Notes under the pieces: model-generated | Told to the model about the DNA's origin: nothing | What the model saw: only the letters and a program-made list of their open reading frames with translations | Database searches by the model: none | Shown here: positions 8,357-15,585 of the stretch, piece after piece | Layout: each line of letters starts with the position of its first letter | How positions within the stretch are numbered: position 1 is the first letter of the stretch | Made by a program: the position numbers and the translations under genes | NCBI RefSeq assembly: GCF_008274825.1 | Contig: NZ_CP030848.1 | Coordinates: forward strand, 4,029,618 to 4,093,617 | From: Sphingobacterium hotanense | GTDB taxonomy: Bacteria > Bacteroidota > Bacteroidia > Sphingobacteriales > Sphingobacteriaceae | Direction of reading: 5' to 3' | Length of the DNA: 64,000 bases

Positions 8357-9226
8357 TTACAGGGCTGTTCTAAAGTTTTGTGCACTTTCTTTTACCTCTG
8401 GCATATTATTCTCCCAGTTGTATTCGTATTCTGCGGAGAACATCCCTTTAAAGTTTTGGCGTTTTAATTCGGCTTGCACTTCCTTCAGTCCTAATTTCCC
8501 GGTTCCCCAAGGCACATCATGCGCCTTTTTGTTGCCGAATTCATTCAGGTCTTTGAAGTGGAGGTGTACGATTCTGCCTTCTAATTTCTTTAGGCAGTCG
8601 ATCGGGTTCAAGCCCGAGCGCATCCAGTGGCCCACATCTGCTGTTGCGCCCATACGCTTACTGCGGCCGTCTAAGGCTTTTAAGACAACGTCAGGGTTCC
8701 AATATATGGATGGGGTTGGGTGATTATGGATGCCAACAAGGATATCGTATTTGTCTGCCAGATTAGAGACTACACCAAGCATTTCTTCTTTTGGTTCACA
8801 GTTGATGACTTTGACGCCCATATCTTTAGCAAAGGCGAACACCTTATCCCACTCTTCTGCGTCTTTGGCTCCTACGACACCATAAGCGTGCAATGTGATC
8901 TTTTTATCTTTAAGAAGTTTCTTCACCAGGTCCCTTCCTTCTTTGGAGAGTTCATAGGTCATCTTCTCGGTGCTTCCCGCACCGATTGTTTGCCCTGGGA
9001 AGGCCTCCACAAAACGCAGGCCGGCGCTATCGATTTTGTTCAATGCATCAGCAAAAGAGAACATACGGAAGGTATAGGCTTGTGCGCCTAATTTCCAGCC
9101 CAACTTTTCTTCCGGAAAAGACTGTTGTGTGTTGCCTTGTTGCGCTTTTCCATTGGTTGCGCAGGATGTTGCCAGCAACATAGCCGATGCAGCACATCCG
9201 AAGAGTAACTTCTTAAATAAATTCAT
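8357..9226 (-). CDS. Sugar phosphate isomerase/epimerase-like TIM-barrel lipoprotein
   Basis: A 289-residue member of the xylose isomerase-like TIM-barrel superfamily (AP endonuclease 2 fold). Signal peptide with lipobox LATSC (Cys22), then KLGAQAYTFRMFSFADALNKI at the start of the barrel and motifs VEAFPG, GIHNHP, ADVGHWMRSG and VHLHFKDLNEF, which hold the conserved His, Asp and Glu metal ligands, ending with FSAEYEYNW. Exported members are common in Bacteroidota sugar-degradation loci and act on uncharacterised sugars, some of them keto-sugars. It lies 21 bp downstream of gltX on the same strand and could be co-transcribed, although function gives no reason for the link. The substrate is unknown. 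Confidence 0.82.
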   Translation of the reverse strand: MNLFKKLLFGCAASAMLLATSCATNGKAQQGNTQQSFPEEKLGWKLGAQAYTFRMFSFADALNKIDSAGLRFVEAFPGQTIGAGSTEKMTYELSKEGRDLVKKLLKDKKITLHAYGVVGAKDAEEWDKVFAFAKDMGVKVINCEPKEEMLGVVSNLADKYDILVGIHNHPTPSIYWNPDVVLKALDGRSKRMGATADVGHWMRSGLNPIDCLKKLEGRIVHLHFKDLNEFGNKKAHDVPWGTGKLGLKEVQAELKRQNFKGMFSAEYEYNWENNMPEVKESAQNFRTAL

Positions 9227-9247
9227 TCGTATTCGTTTAGTTGATTG

Positions 9248-10777
9248 TTATGCTTCAAAATGAGGCAATGCCGACGCTATGCGCGCAATCACTTCCTTTT
9301 TTCCTAAAAGCTCTGCAATCTTGAATACGTCGGGGCCAAACTTACCACCAACTAACATAATACGGAAAGGCATCATCAACTCGCCGATCTTCATTCCTGA
9401 ATCTGCAATCTTTCCTTTAAAGAATGACTCTAGACTTGCTGCTTCCCAAATGGGCTGTTCTGCAAAGTCTGTCGCGATTTGTTTGAAGAAGGCTGTTTTG
9501 TCAGTGTTCCATTTCGGTTTAACGGCATCAACGTCGTATTGTGCAGGCTTTTGGAAGAAGAAAGAGGCTTGCTCCCAAAAATCTTCAACGTAAGTTAGTC
9601 TTTCTTTAACTAAATCCAAGATAGAATTGATAAAATTATCATCTATCCCGTCTGTATTTAGCTCATGCTTCGCCATGATCGCTTTCACCTGTGGCAGAAG
9701 TTCGCTGTTATCGGTAATTTTTATCCATTCTTGGTTGAACCACTTTGCTTTTTCGAAATCGAATTTCGCTCCGGCTTTGCTGATGCGCTCAACGGAGAAC
9801 TTATTAATCAGCTCTTCCATCGTAAAGATCTCTTGCTCTGTTCCGTCGTTCCAGCCCAGCATCGCTAATAAATTGATGAAAGACTCCGGTAAGAAACCAC
9901 GCTCACGGTAACCAACAGTCAGTTCACCAGTCTTCGGATCGGTCCAGTTCATCGCATACACCGGGAAGCCTAAGCGATCGCCATCGCGCTTGCTCAGCTT
10001 ACCTTTTCCGTCAGGTTTCAGGATAAGCGGCATGTGTGCCCATTGCGGCATCTCATTCTTCCAACCCAAATACTCCCACAATAATAGGTGTACCGGTGCA
10101 GAAGGCAACCATTCTTCACCACGGAAGACATGGGATATTTCCATGGCTTTATCATCCACGACAACCGCCAAATGGTAAGTTGGCATGCCGTCAGCTTTCA
10201 AAAGCACTTTATCGTCGACTAATTTTGTTTCAAAACTTACACGTCCACGTATCATATCATCAAAAGAAACGACTTCATCTTCCGGCATCTTGATACGGAT
10301 CGTATGCGGCGTTCCTGCTGCTAATAAACGTTGTGTTTCCTCTTCGCCTAAGCTTAAAGAGTTACGAAGATCCATGCGGTTATCATGCGCATAGCGGAAG
10401 TTTGGTTGCAGCTTACGCTGCTCGTCTAATTCTTCTGCTGTGTCAAATGCATAATATGCATTTCCATTCTTTACTAATTCTTCCGCAAATTGACGGTAAG
10501 AAGGCTTGCGCTCACTTTGACGGTAAGGCCCGAAAGCTCCTTCATTCCAAGGGCTTTCATCTGGTGTTAATCCGCACCATGTTAAACATTCTTTGATATA
10601 TTCTTCAGCACCTGGTACAAAACGCGTCTGATCGGTATCCTCGATACGAAGGATAAAATCGCCGTTATGATGTTTTGCAAAAAGGTAGTTGAACAATGCG
10701 GTTCTGACACCGCCTAAATGTAACCCGCCTGTAGGACTTGGCGCGAAACGAACCCTTACTTTGTTTTGTGAACTCAT
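9248..10777 (-). CDS. gltX: Glutamyl-tRNA synthetase
   Basis: Class I aminoacyl-tRNA synthetase that charges tRNA-Glu. It shows RVRFAPSPTGGLHLGGVRTALFNYLFAK with the HIGH-like motif HLGG, the LRIEDTD motif, the GluRS domain GEEWLPSAPVHLLL, and the KMSKS-like KLSKRDGDRLGFPV. About 509 residues from the chosen start, normal for the family. The frame also has an ATG 18 bp further upstream, but MSSQNKVRVRFAPSPTG places the start where family members begin, and a TAATTTTG -7-like element (10783-10790) overlaps the longer extension. No zinc-binding cysteine cluster is evident. Divergent from the histidine kinase gene. Confidence 0.95.
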   Translation of the reverse strand: MSSQNKVRVRFAPSPTGGLHLGGVRTALFNYLFAKHHNGDFILRIEDTDQTRFVPGAEEYIKECLTWCGLTPDESPWNEGAFGPYRQSERKPSYRQFAEELVKNGNAYYAFDTAEELDEQRKLQPNFRYAHDNRMDLRNSLSLGEEETQRLLAAGTPHTIRIKMPEDEVVSFDDMIRGRVSFETKLVDDKVLLKADGMPTYHLAVVVDDKAMEISHVFRGEEWLPSAPVHLLLWEYLGWKNEMPQWAHMPLILKPDGKGKLSKRDGDRLGFPVYAMNWTDPKTGELTVGYRERGFLPESFINLLAMLGWNDGTEQEIFTMEELINKFSVERISKAGAKFDFEKAKWFNQEWIKITDNSELLPQVKAIMAKHELNTDGIDDNFINSILDLVKERLTYVEDFWEQASFFFQKPAQYDVDAVKPKWNTDKTAFFKQIATDFAEQPIWEAASLESFFKGKIADSGMKIGELMMPFRIMLVGGKFGPDVFKIAELLGKKEVIARIASALPHFEA

Positions 10778-10782
10778 AACCG

Positions 10783-10790
10783 CAAAATTA
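10783..10790 (-). promoter_or_regulatory. Possible -7 element of gltX
   Basis: On the minus strand TAATTTTG matches the Bacteroidota -7 consensus TAnnTTTG. It ends 5 nt before the preferred gltX start, which would give a leaderless or nearly leaderless message. No -33 TTTG is visible at the expected spacing. Confidence 0.3.
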
Positions 10791-10807
10791 AGCATTTCTT
10801 TATTTTG

Positions 10808-10840
10808 TTTGTTGAAGCTATTGGAAAATCATTAATTTGC
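10808..10840 (+). promoter_or_regulatory. Possible promoter of the histidine kinase operon
   Basis: TTTG at 10808-10811 and TAATTTG at 10833-10839, about 21 bp apart, resemble the Bacteroidota -33/-7 pair. The ATG follows at 10858. Confidence 0.35.
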
Positions 10841-10857
10841 TGACAATAATTGGGTCT

Positions 10858-12081
10858 ATGAAGCAACATCCGTATCGATATAACAAGCAACAATGGAAGT
10901 TTTTATTGTTTTTATTTGCGGCCTTGATTGCTACGGCCTCACTTTTATATAGCAATTACCTGGTTAAAAATCTTTCAAAATCCGAACGTACCAAGGCAGA
11001 GGTCTGGGCGATGTCTACCAAGAGCATTGTGACGATGCCGGATGTGAACGATGAGTTTATCAGTTTTATTTCCGCCGTGCGCGATAGTTTGAGCTTGCCC
11101 GCAATTATTACGGACGAGAATGAAACGATTGTTGCCTGGCGCGATTTAGACAGCACCAAGACCGACAACAGTGCAGACCCAGACTCGACCAAGCAGTATG
11201 ATCCGGATTATTTCCAAAAGCAGCTGAATAAAATGAAGAAGGCCCATCCGCCGATTCATATTTCTTTGGATAGCGGGCAGGAATGGCGCGTGTACTACCG
11301 TGACTCGGATGCCTTAGCGCAATTACGTATATTCCCGTATTTGCAACTTTCGCTGATTGCGATCTTCTTAATTATTGCCTATACGGTCTTCAATTCCATT
11401 CGAGATTCGGAGCAGAACCTGGTTTGGGTGGGGATGGCCAAGGAGGCCGCTCATCAATTAGGAACACCTATTTCATCGATGATGGGTTGGCTAGAGCTTG
11501 CTCGTGTTACGTACGATGCCGAAGACGACAGCGTCTTCAATGAGATGGAACGTGACATCAAACGCTTGGAAATTGTTGCTGATCGTTTTTCAAAAATTGG
11601 CTCTACACCTTCACTCTCCAACCATGCAGTTTACCCGGTCGTGGAAGAGTATGTGAATTATTTTAAAGTTAGAACCAGTCAGCGTATTACATTCGAGCTT
11701 GAAGGCGACCAGCAGGTGGAGGCAAAATTGAATGTGCAAGTATTCGATTGGATCATCGAAAACCTGCTAAAAAATGCGGTGAATGCTATCGAAGCTGAAG
11801 GTAAGATTAGCATTAACATTTCTGAAAACATTGCAAAAGAAGAAATTTTTATAGACATTAGCGACACCGGAAAAGGTATCCCTAGGGCAAATTGGGAGAC
11901 TATTTTTCAACCAGGATATACGACCCGCAAACGAGGCTGGGGCTTAGGGCTAAGTTTGACGAAACGTATGGTCTACTACCATCAGGGACAAATTTTTGTT
12001 AAAGAATCCGAAATAGGAAAAGGAACCACATTTAGAATTATCTTAAAAAGTAATTTACGCTATGAACCAACTCAAATCTGA
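10858..12081 (+). CDS. Membrane sensor histidine kinase
   Basis: A 407-residue two-component sensor kinase. Two membrane segments (about 11-30, FLLFLFAALIATASLLY, and about 155-175, LQLSLIAIFLIIAYTVF) flank a periplasmic sensing domain. The H-box MAKEAAHQLGTPISS carries the phospho-accepting His199, followed by the N-box NLLKNAVNAIE, the G1 box DTGKGIP and the G2 box GWGLGLSL of the ATPase domain. The ATG at 10858 is preferred to the TTG 21 bp upstream. No response regulator gene is adjacent, so it is an orphan kinase. Its end overlaps the DinB-family gene by 20 bp. The signal sensed is unknown. Confidence 0.9.
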   Translation: MKQHPYRYNKQQWKFLLFLFAALIATASLLYSNYLVKNLSKSERTKAEVWAMSTKSIVTMPDVNDEFISFISAVRDSLSLPAIITDENETIVAWRDLDSTKTDNSADPDSTKQYDPDYFQKQLNKMKKAHPPIHISLDSGQEWRVYYRDSDALAQLRIFPYLQLSLIAIFLIIAYTVFNSIRDSEQNLVWVGMAKEAAHQLGTPISSMMGWLELARVTYDAEDDSVFNEMERDIKRLEIVADRFSKIGSTPSLSNHAVYPVVEEYVNYFKVRTSQRITFELEGDQQVEAKLNVQVFDWIIENLLKNAVNAIEAEGKISINISENIAKEEIFIDISDTGKGIPRANWETIFQPGYTTRKRGWGLGLSLTKRMVYYHQGQIFVKESEIGKGTTFRIILKSNLRYEPTQI

Positions 12082-12598
12082 TGAATACCCAGCGATATTC
12101 AGTGACTATATAGAAACCGTAACTGGGGACGTTATGGAGGAGCTGACGAGCCAAATCGAGACATTTCCCGAATTTATTGCGAGCATTCCAGAGAGTATGG
12201 GGTCCTATGCATATGCCGAGGATAAATGGACAATCAAAGAGGTGTTATGCCATATCTTGGATTGTGAACGGGTGATGGCCTATCGGGCGCTACGCTTCGG
12301 GCGAAATGATATGACTGCATTAGCAGCTTTTGAACAAGACGAATTTGTATCTAACGGACGCCATAACGAGCGCAAGTTAGCTGATATTGCAGAAGAATTT
12401 ATTCACTTAAGGAAGGCAAATCTATACTTATTTAATGCCTTTGATGAAAACGAACTTGCCCGAAAAGGTATGGCATCCGATCGATTGATCAGTGTGAGGG
12501 CGCTATTGTATGTTATTGCTGGCCACCTTAACCATCATGTGATTATCTTGAAAGCTCGCTATTTGAAGAATCAAAACTTAAGTAACGATGTGGTTTAG
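12062..12598 (+). CDS. DinB-family (DinB_2) protein
   Basis: A 178-residue four-helix-bundle protein of the DinB/YfiT-like superfamily. The three metal-binding histidines of this fold are suggested by KEVLCHILDCERVMAYRALRFGR and by the C-terminal AGHLNHHVIIL. Related proteins include metal-dependent hydrolases and thiol transferases, but this subgroup is uncharacterised. It overlaps the kinase gene upstream by 20 bp and the thioesterase gene downstream by 11 bp, so the three genes form one operon with coupled translation. Confidence 0.85.
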   Translation: MNQLKSDEYPAIFSDYIETVTGDVMEELTSQIETFPEFIASIPESMGSYAYAEDKWTIKEVLCHILDCERVMAYRALRFGRNDMTALAAFEQDEFVSNGRHNERKLADIAEEFIHLRKANLYLFNAFDENELARKGMASDRLISVRALLYVIAGHLNHHVIILKARYLKNQNLSNDVV

Positions 12599-13007
12599 AG
12601 AATATTCTTTGGAGGAAATCAACTCCTATTTCGCCATCAATATGACTGGCTTTCTCGATATCAAAGCAACTTCTATCACAGAAGACGCCTTAGTTGCTGA
12701 GATGCCCGTTACAGAAAAGGTAAAACAGCCATTCGGCATTTTACATGGCGGTGCATCTGTTGTTCTTGCGGAATCTGTGGGGAGTATCGCTTCGGCGTTG
12801 ATTATCGACATGGACAAGTATGCGGCAGTTGGATTAGATATCAATGCCAACCACCTTCGTCCTGTAACTAAAGGCAAGGTTTTCGCAACTTGCAAGCCCC
12901 TTCATATTGGAAAGACGACGCATGTATGGGATATTCGCATTGCCGACGAACGCGGAAAACCAGTGTGTATTTCCCGGTTGACGATGGCGATCATCAAGAA
13001 GCCTTAA
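12588..13007 (+). CDS. Hotdog-fold acyl-CoA thioesterase (PaaI/MenI-like)
   Basis: A 139-residue single-hotdog thioesterase. The PaaI-type signature FGILHGGASVVLAESVGSIAS contains the HGG motif and the acidic residue used in thioester hydrolysis; AVGLDINANHLRPVTKG follows as in 1,4-dihydroxy-2-naphthoyl-CoA hydrolases and EntH/YbgC-type enzymes. Length is normal. MenI (menaquinone synthesis) is a reasonable guess because Bacteroidota use menaquinone, but no men genes lie nearby and the substrate cannot be decided from sequence. The start overlaps the DinB-family gene. Confidence 0.85.
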   Translation: MWFREYSLEEINSYFAINMTGFLDIKATSITEDALVAEMPVTEKVKQPFGILHGGASVVLAESVGSIASALIIDMDKYAAVGLDINANHLRPVTKGKVFATCKPLHIGKTTHVWDIRIADERGKPVCISRLTMAIIKKP

Positions 13008-13108
13008 AAAGTTTGAGAAAAATATACTATTCATAAAACAATCATCTTAAATGTTTGTTCAACCATAAATACTACCATTTTTTGGTTTTATGATACGGTT
13101 TAGGTTTT

Positions 13109-13140
13109 TAGAGAGACGTCGCCCATTCGATGTCTCTCTA
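13109..13140. repeat. GAGACGT-type hairpin after the kinase operon
   Basis: TAGAGAGACGTCG and CGATGTCTCTCTA are reverse complements with one mismatch around a CCCATT loop, followed by CCTTTTAT. The GAGACGT...ACGTCTC outline resembles the palindromes at 6689, 6782 and 51817. It may act as a terminator for the thioesterase operon. Confidence 0.5.
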
Positions 13141-13227
13141 CCTTTTATAAACCCTCGATTAACAGCAATTAACGTAAAAAACATTACCTGATATAAATAG
13201 GGAATCATCAACAATTTGTTACAAATG

Positions 13228-13237
13228 CAATCGATTG
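13228..13237. promoter_or_regulatory. CAATCGATTG palindrome upstream of the sugar transporter
   Basis: Perfect 10-bp palindrome with central CG, identical to the core of the 3377-3390 palindrome, 85 bp before the transporter start. Candidate LacI-family operator. Confidence 0.45.
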
Positions 13238-13321
13238 TCTAATAAATTACGTTTTAAAATATGGATTTATTTTATTAGCCTTGTGACTATCAAAAAATTC
13301 ATAATCGATTAAATCAATTTT

Positions 13322-14584
13322 ATGACCACTCAGAATAATCAATCAACCGTCGGACCAATGATTATCATTGGTGCCCTGTTCTTTATTTTTGGATTCGCAA
13401 CTTGGCTAAATTCCCTATTAATTCCTTACTTAAGAATTGCTTGTGAGTTGACTGAAGTACAATCGTACTTTGTGACCTTCGCATTCTACATTGCATATTT
13501 AGTGATGGCGCCGGTTTCGACATGGGTATTGAATAGATTCGGATTTAAAAATGGTATGGCGATATCACTTGGTATCATGGCAGTAGGTGCCCTATTATTT
13601 ATACCTGCAGCCTACTCGCGTACGTATTTATTATTCCTGACCGGTTTATTTGTCATGGGTGGTGGTTTAGCCATCTTACAAACAGCTTCAAATCCCTATA
13701 TTACTATTTTAGGACCTGTAGAAACTGCTGCAAAACGTATCAGTATCATGGGTATCTGTAATAAATTTGCTGGTGCTCTTGCTCCGATTATCTTAGGTTA
13801 CTTTTTGAACTTAAGTGAGGCAGATAAAGTACAACAATCTTTAGCTACGATGAGTCCTGAAGAATCGGCACAGGCTTTGGATAAGATCGCCTTACAGGTG
13901 GTTAACCCTTATATCGGTATCGTTGTAGTGTTGATCATTTTAGCAGTTTGGATTTCGCGCGCTAACCTTCCTGAAGTAAAAGGTGACGAAGAAGAAGATG
14001 CAACACATCACAATGTCTCTGAAGGCAAGCAAAGTATTTTTGACTTCCCACATGTGATCTTAGGATTCATCTGTTTATTCTTATATGTAGGTGTTGAAGT
14101 ATTGGCAGGTGATACCATTATTGCTTACGGAACTTACTTAGGAATTCCATTAGATACGGCTAAATTCTTTACCTCGTTCACGATGGTTTCTATGGTTATC
14201 GGTTATATCGTTGGTATCGTTGCGATTCCAAAATACCTTTCTCAAGAGACCGCTTTAAAATTATGTGCTATTCTAGGTGCGATCTTAACGGTAGGTATTG
14301 TTTTCACTGATGGTATGGTTTCCCTAACCTTAGTAGGTTTATTAGGTTTAGCCAACTCATTAGTATGGCCTGCGATTTGGCCATTGGCATTAAAAGGAGT
14401 TGGTAAATTTACGAGTGCGGCATCAGGTATTCTAGTAATGGGTATTGCCGGTGGTGCTGTTATTCCATTAATATACGGTCAAATTGCACACTCAGTAGGC
14501 TCACACCAAGCTTATTGGATCGCATTGCCATGTTATCTGTATATTCTTTATTACGCAGTAGCGGGTCATAAAGTTCGAAAATAA
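13322..14584 (+). CDS. Sugar:H+ symporter of the MFS (FucP/GluP-type)
   Basis: A 420-residue inner-membrane sugar permease of the FHS group (fucose-galactose-glucose:H+ symporters, including NagP-like GlcNAc transporters). It has about 12 hydrophobic segments. Family signatures visible are FFIFGFATWLNSLLIPYLRIACELTEVQSYFVTFAFYIAYL, GGGLAILQTASNPYITILGP, and ANSLVWPAIWPLALKGVGKFTSAASGILVMGIAGGAVIP (each quoted in part). The exact sugar is not deducible. It is a single-gene unit with its own terminator (14604-14636), preceded by a palindrome shared with the susC promoter region at 3377. Confidence 0.9.
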   Translation: MTTQNNQSTVGPMIIIGALFFIFGFATWLNSLLIPYLRIACELTEVQSYFVTFAFYIAYLVMAPVSTWVLNRFGFKNGMAISLGIMAVGALLFIPAAYSRTYLLFLTGLFVMGGGLAILQTASNPYITILGPVETAAKRISIMGICNKFAGALAPIILGYFLNLSEADKVQQSLATMSPEESAQALDKIALQVVNPYIGIVVVLIILAVWISRANLPEVKGDEEEDATHHNVSEGKQSIFDFPHVILGFICLFLYVGVEVLAGDTIIAYGTYLGIPLDTAKFFTSFTMVSMVIGYIVGIVAIPKYLSQETALKLCAILGAILTVGIVFTDGMVSLTLVGLLGLANSLVWPAIWPLALKGVGKFTSAASGILVMGIAGGAVIPLIYGQIAHSVGSHQAYWIALPCYLYILYYAVAGHKVRK

Positions 14585-14603
14585 GACGTTTAAACATATT
14601 GTT

Positions 14604-14636
14604 AACGGAGATAGGTTACTATCTCCGTTTGTTTTT
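14604..14636 (+). terminator. Rho-independent terminator of the MFS transporter gene
   Basis: AACGGAGATAG-GTTA-CTATCTCCGTT, a perfect 11-bp stem followed by TGTTTTTT. Confidence 0.85.
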
Positions 14637-14678
14637 TAATCTAGGCTTCGTATATTCGAGAATTCAAGTTTTGAGAAT

Positions 14679-15524
14679 ATGAAAAAAATTGCATTAACAC
14701 TCCTGCTAGCTTCAGGACTAATCTTCAGCGCACAACAAGCTGATGCGCAGATTAAATTACCTCCTGCGAGTAGTACACAATTTATACTTCAAGATTTAGG
14801 GATCAGCCAAGTTAGCGTAGTCTACCAGCGTCCAAACATGAAGGGTAGAACGATTTTCGGTGATCTTGTTCCATACGATCAAATTTGGCGTACAGGCGCA
14901 AACAACGCGACGAACATTACGTTTCAAAGTGATGTAAAAATCGAAGGTCAGAATTTAGAGGCAGGTACTTATGCATTGTTCACCATTCCTGGAAAAGAGG
15001 AATGGACCATTATTTTCAACAAGAACGCGAAACAGTGGGGTGCTTATACCTACGATAAAGCAGATGATGTTTTGCGCGTTAAAATAAAACCACGCGCATT
15101 AACCAACCCAATCGAAACATTTACCATTGCTTTTGAAGAGGTAAACGATCAGAATCTAAAGGCTTGCTTACTATGGGAGAAAACGAAAGTTTCCTTCTTG
15201 ATCGAAGTAGATCAGAAAGCAGAGATCTTAGCAAGCATTGATGAGGCAATGCAAGGTGAGAAAAAGCCTTATTTCCAAGCAGCTCAATATTACTATACCC
15301 ATGGCTTAGATATCAAGAAAGCGGCAGAATGGATGGTAGAAGCTGACAAAGGCAATACTAAAGCAGCTCATATCAAATATTGGAAATCCTTGATCTTGGC
15401 GAAAGCTGGCGACAAAAAAGGTGCGATAAAAGCTGCTGAAGAGGGATTGAAGATGGCGAAATCCCAGAACAACGGTGAGTATGTAAAGTTGAATACGCAA
15501 GCATTAGAAGCTGCTAAGAAATAG
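14679..15524 (+). CDS. DUF2911-domain exported protein
   Basis: A 281-residue periplasmic protein with signal peptide MKKIALTLLLASGLIFS...ADA. The first part is a DUF2911 domain: SVVYQRPNMKGRTIFGDL, YDQIWRTGANNAT, TFQSDVKIEG and AGTYALFTIPG are characteristic. The last 100 residues are helical and TPR-like (KKAAEWMVEADKGNTKAAHIKYWKSLILAKAGDKKGAIKAAEEGLKMA, quoted as short pieces: KKAAEWMVEADKG, AAHIKYWKSLILAK). The function of DUF2911 is not known to me. It stands alone and shares a bidirectional terminator with the convergent oxidoreductase gene. Confidence 0.85.
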   Translation: MKKIALTLLLASGLIFSAQQADAQIKLPPASSTQFILQDLGISQVSVVYQRPNMKGRTIFGDLVPYDQIWRTGANNATNITFQSDVKIEGQNLEAGTYALFTIPGKEEWTIIFNKNAKQWGAYTYDKADDVLRVKIKPRALTNPIETFTIAFEEVNDQNLKACLLWEKTKVSFLIEVDQKAEILASIDEAMQGEKKPYFQAAQYYYTHGLDIKKAAEWMVEADKGNTKAAHIKYWKSLILAKAGDKKGAIKAAEEGLKMAKSQNNGEYVKLNTQALEAAKK

Positions 15525-15545
15525 TAGTTCTTAACGAGCATAAGT

Positions 15546-15577
15546 AAAAGCGCCCTTGGGATTCCAAGGGCGCTTTT
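15546..15577. terminator. Bidirectional terminator
   Basis: AAAAGCGCCCTTGG and its reverse complement form a perfect stem with A and T runs on both sides, serving the DUF2911 gene (+) and the FAD/Fe-S oxidoreductase gene (-), which converge here. Confidence 0.9.
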
Positions 15578-15585
15578 CTGTGATG

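Larger units (their letters stand above)
13008..13321. other. Intergenic region with hairpin and operator
   Basis: 314 bp. It holds a hairpin (13109-13140), a CAATCGATTG palindrome (13228-13237) and a TAGCCTTG sequence (13276-13283) that could serve as the -7 element of the transporter gene. No reading frame is supported. Confidence 0.6.

Noticed and set aside
8357..9226. AP endonuclease (DNA repair)
   Set aside because: The fold is shared, but the protein is an exported lipoprotein, so a sugar isomerase-like role outside the cytoplasm is far more likely.
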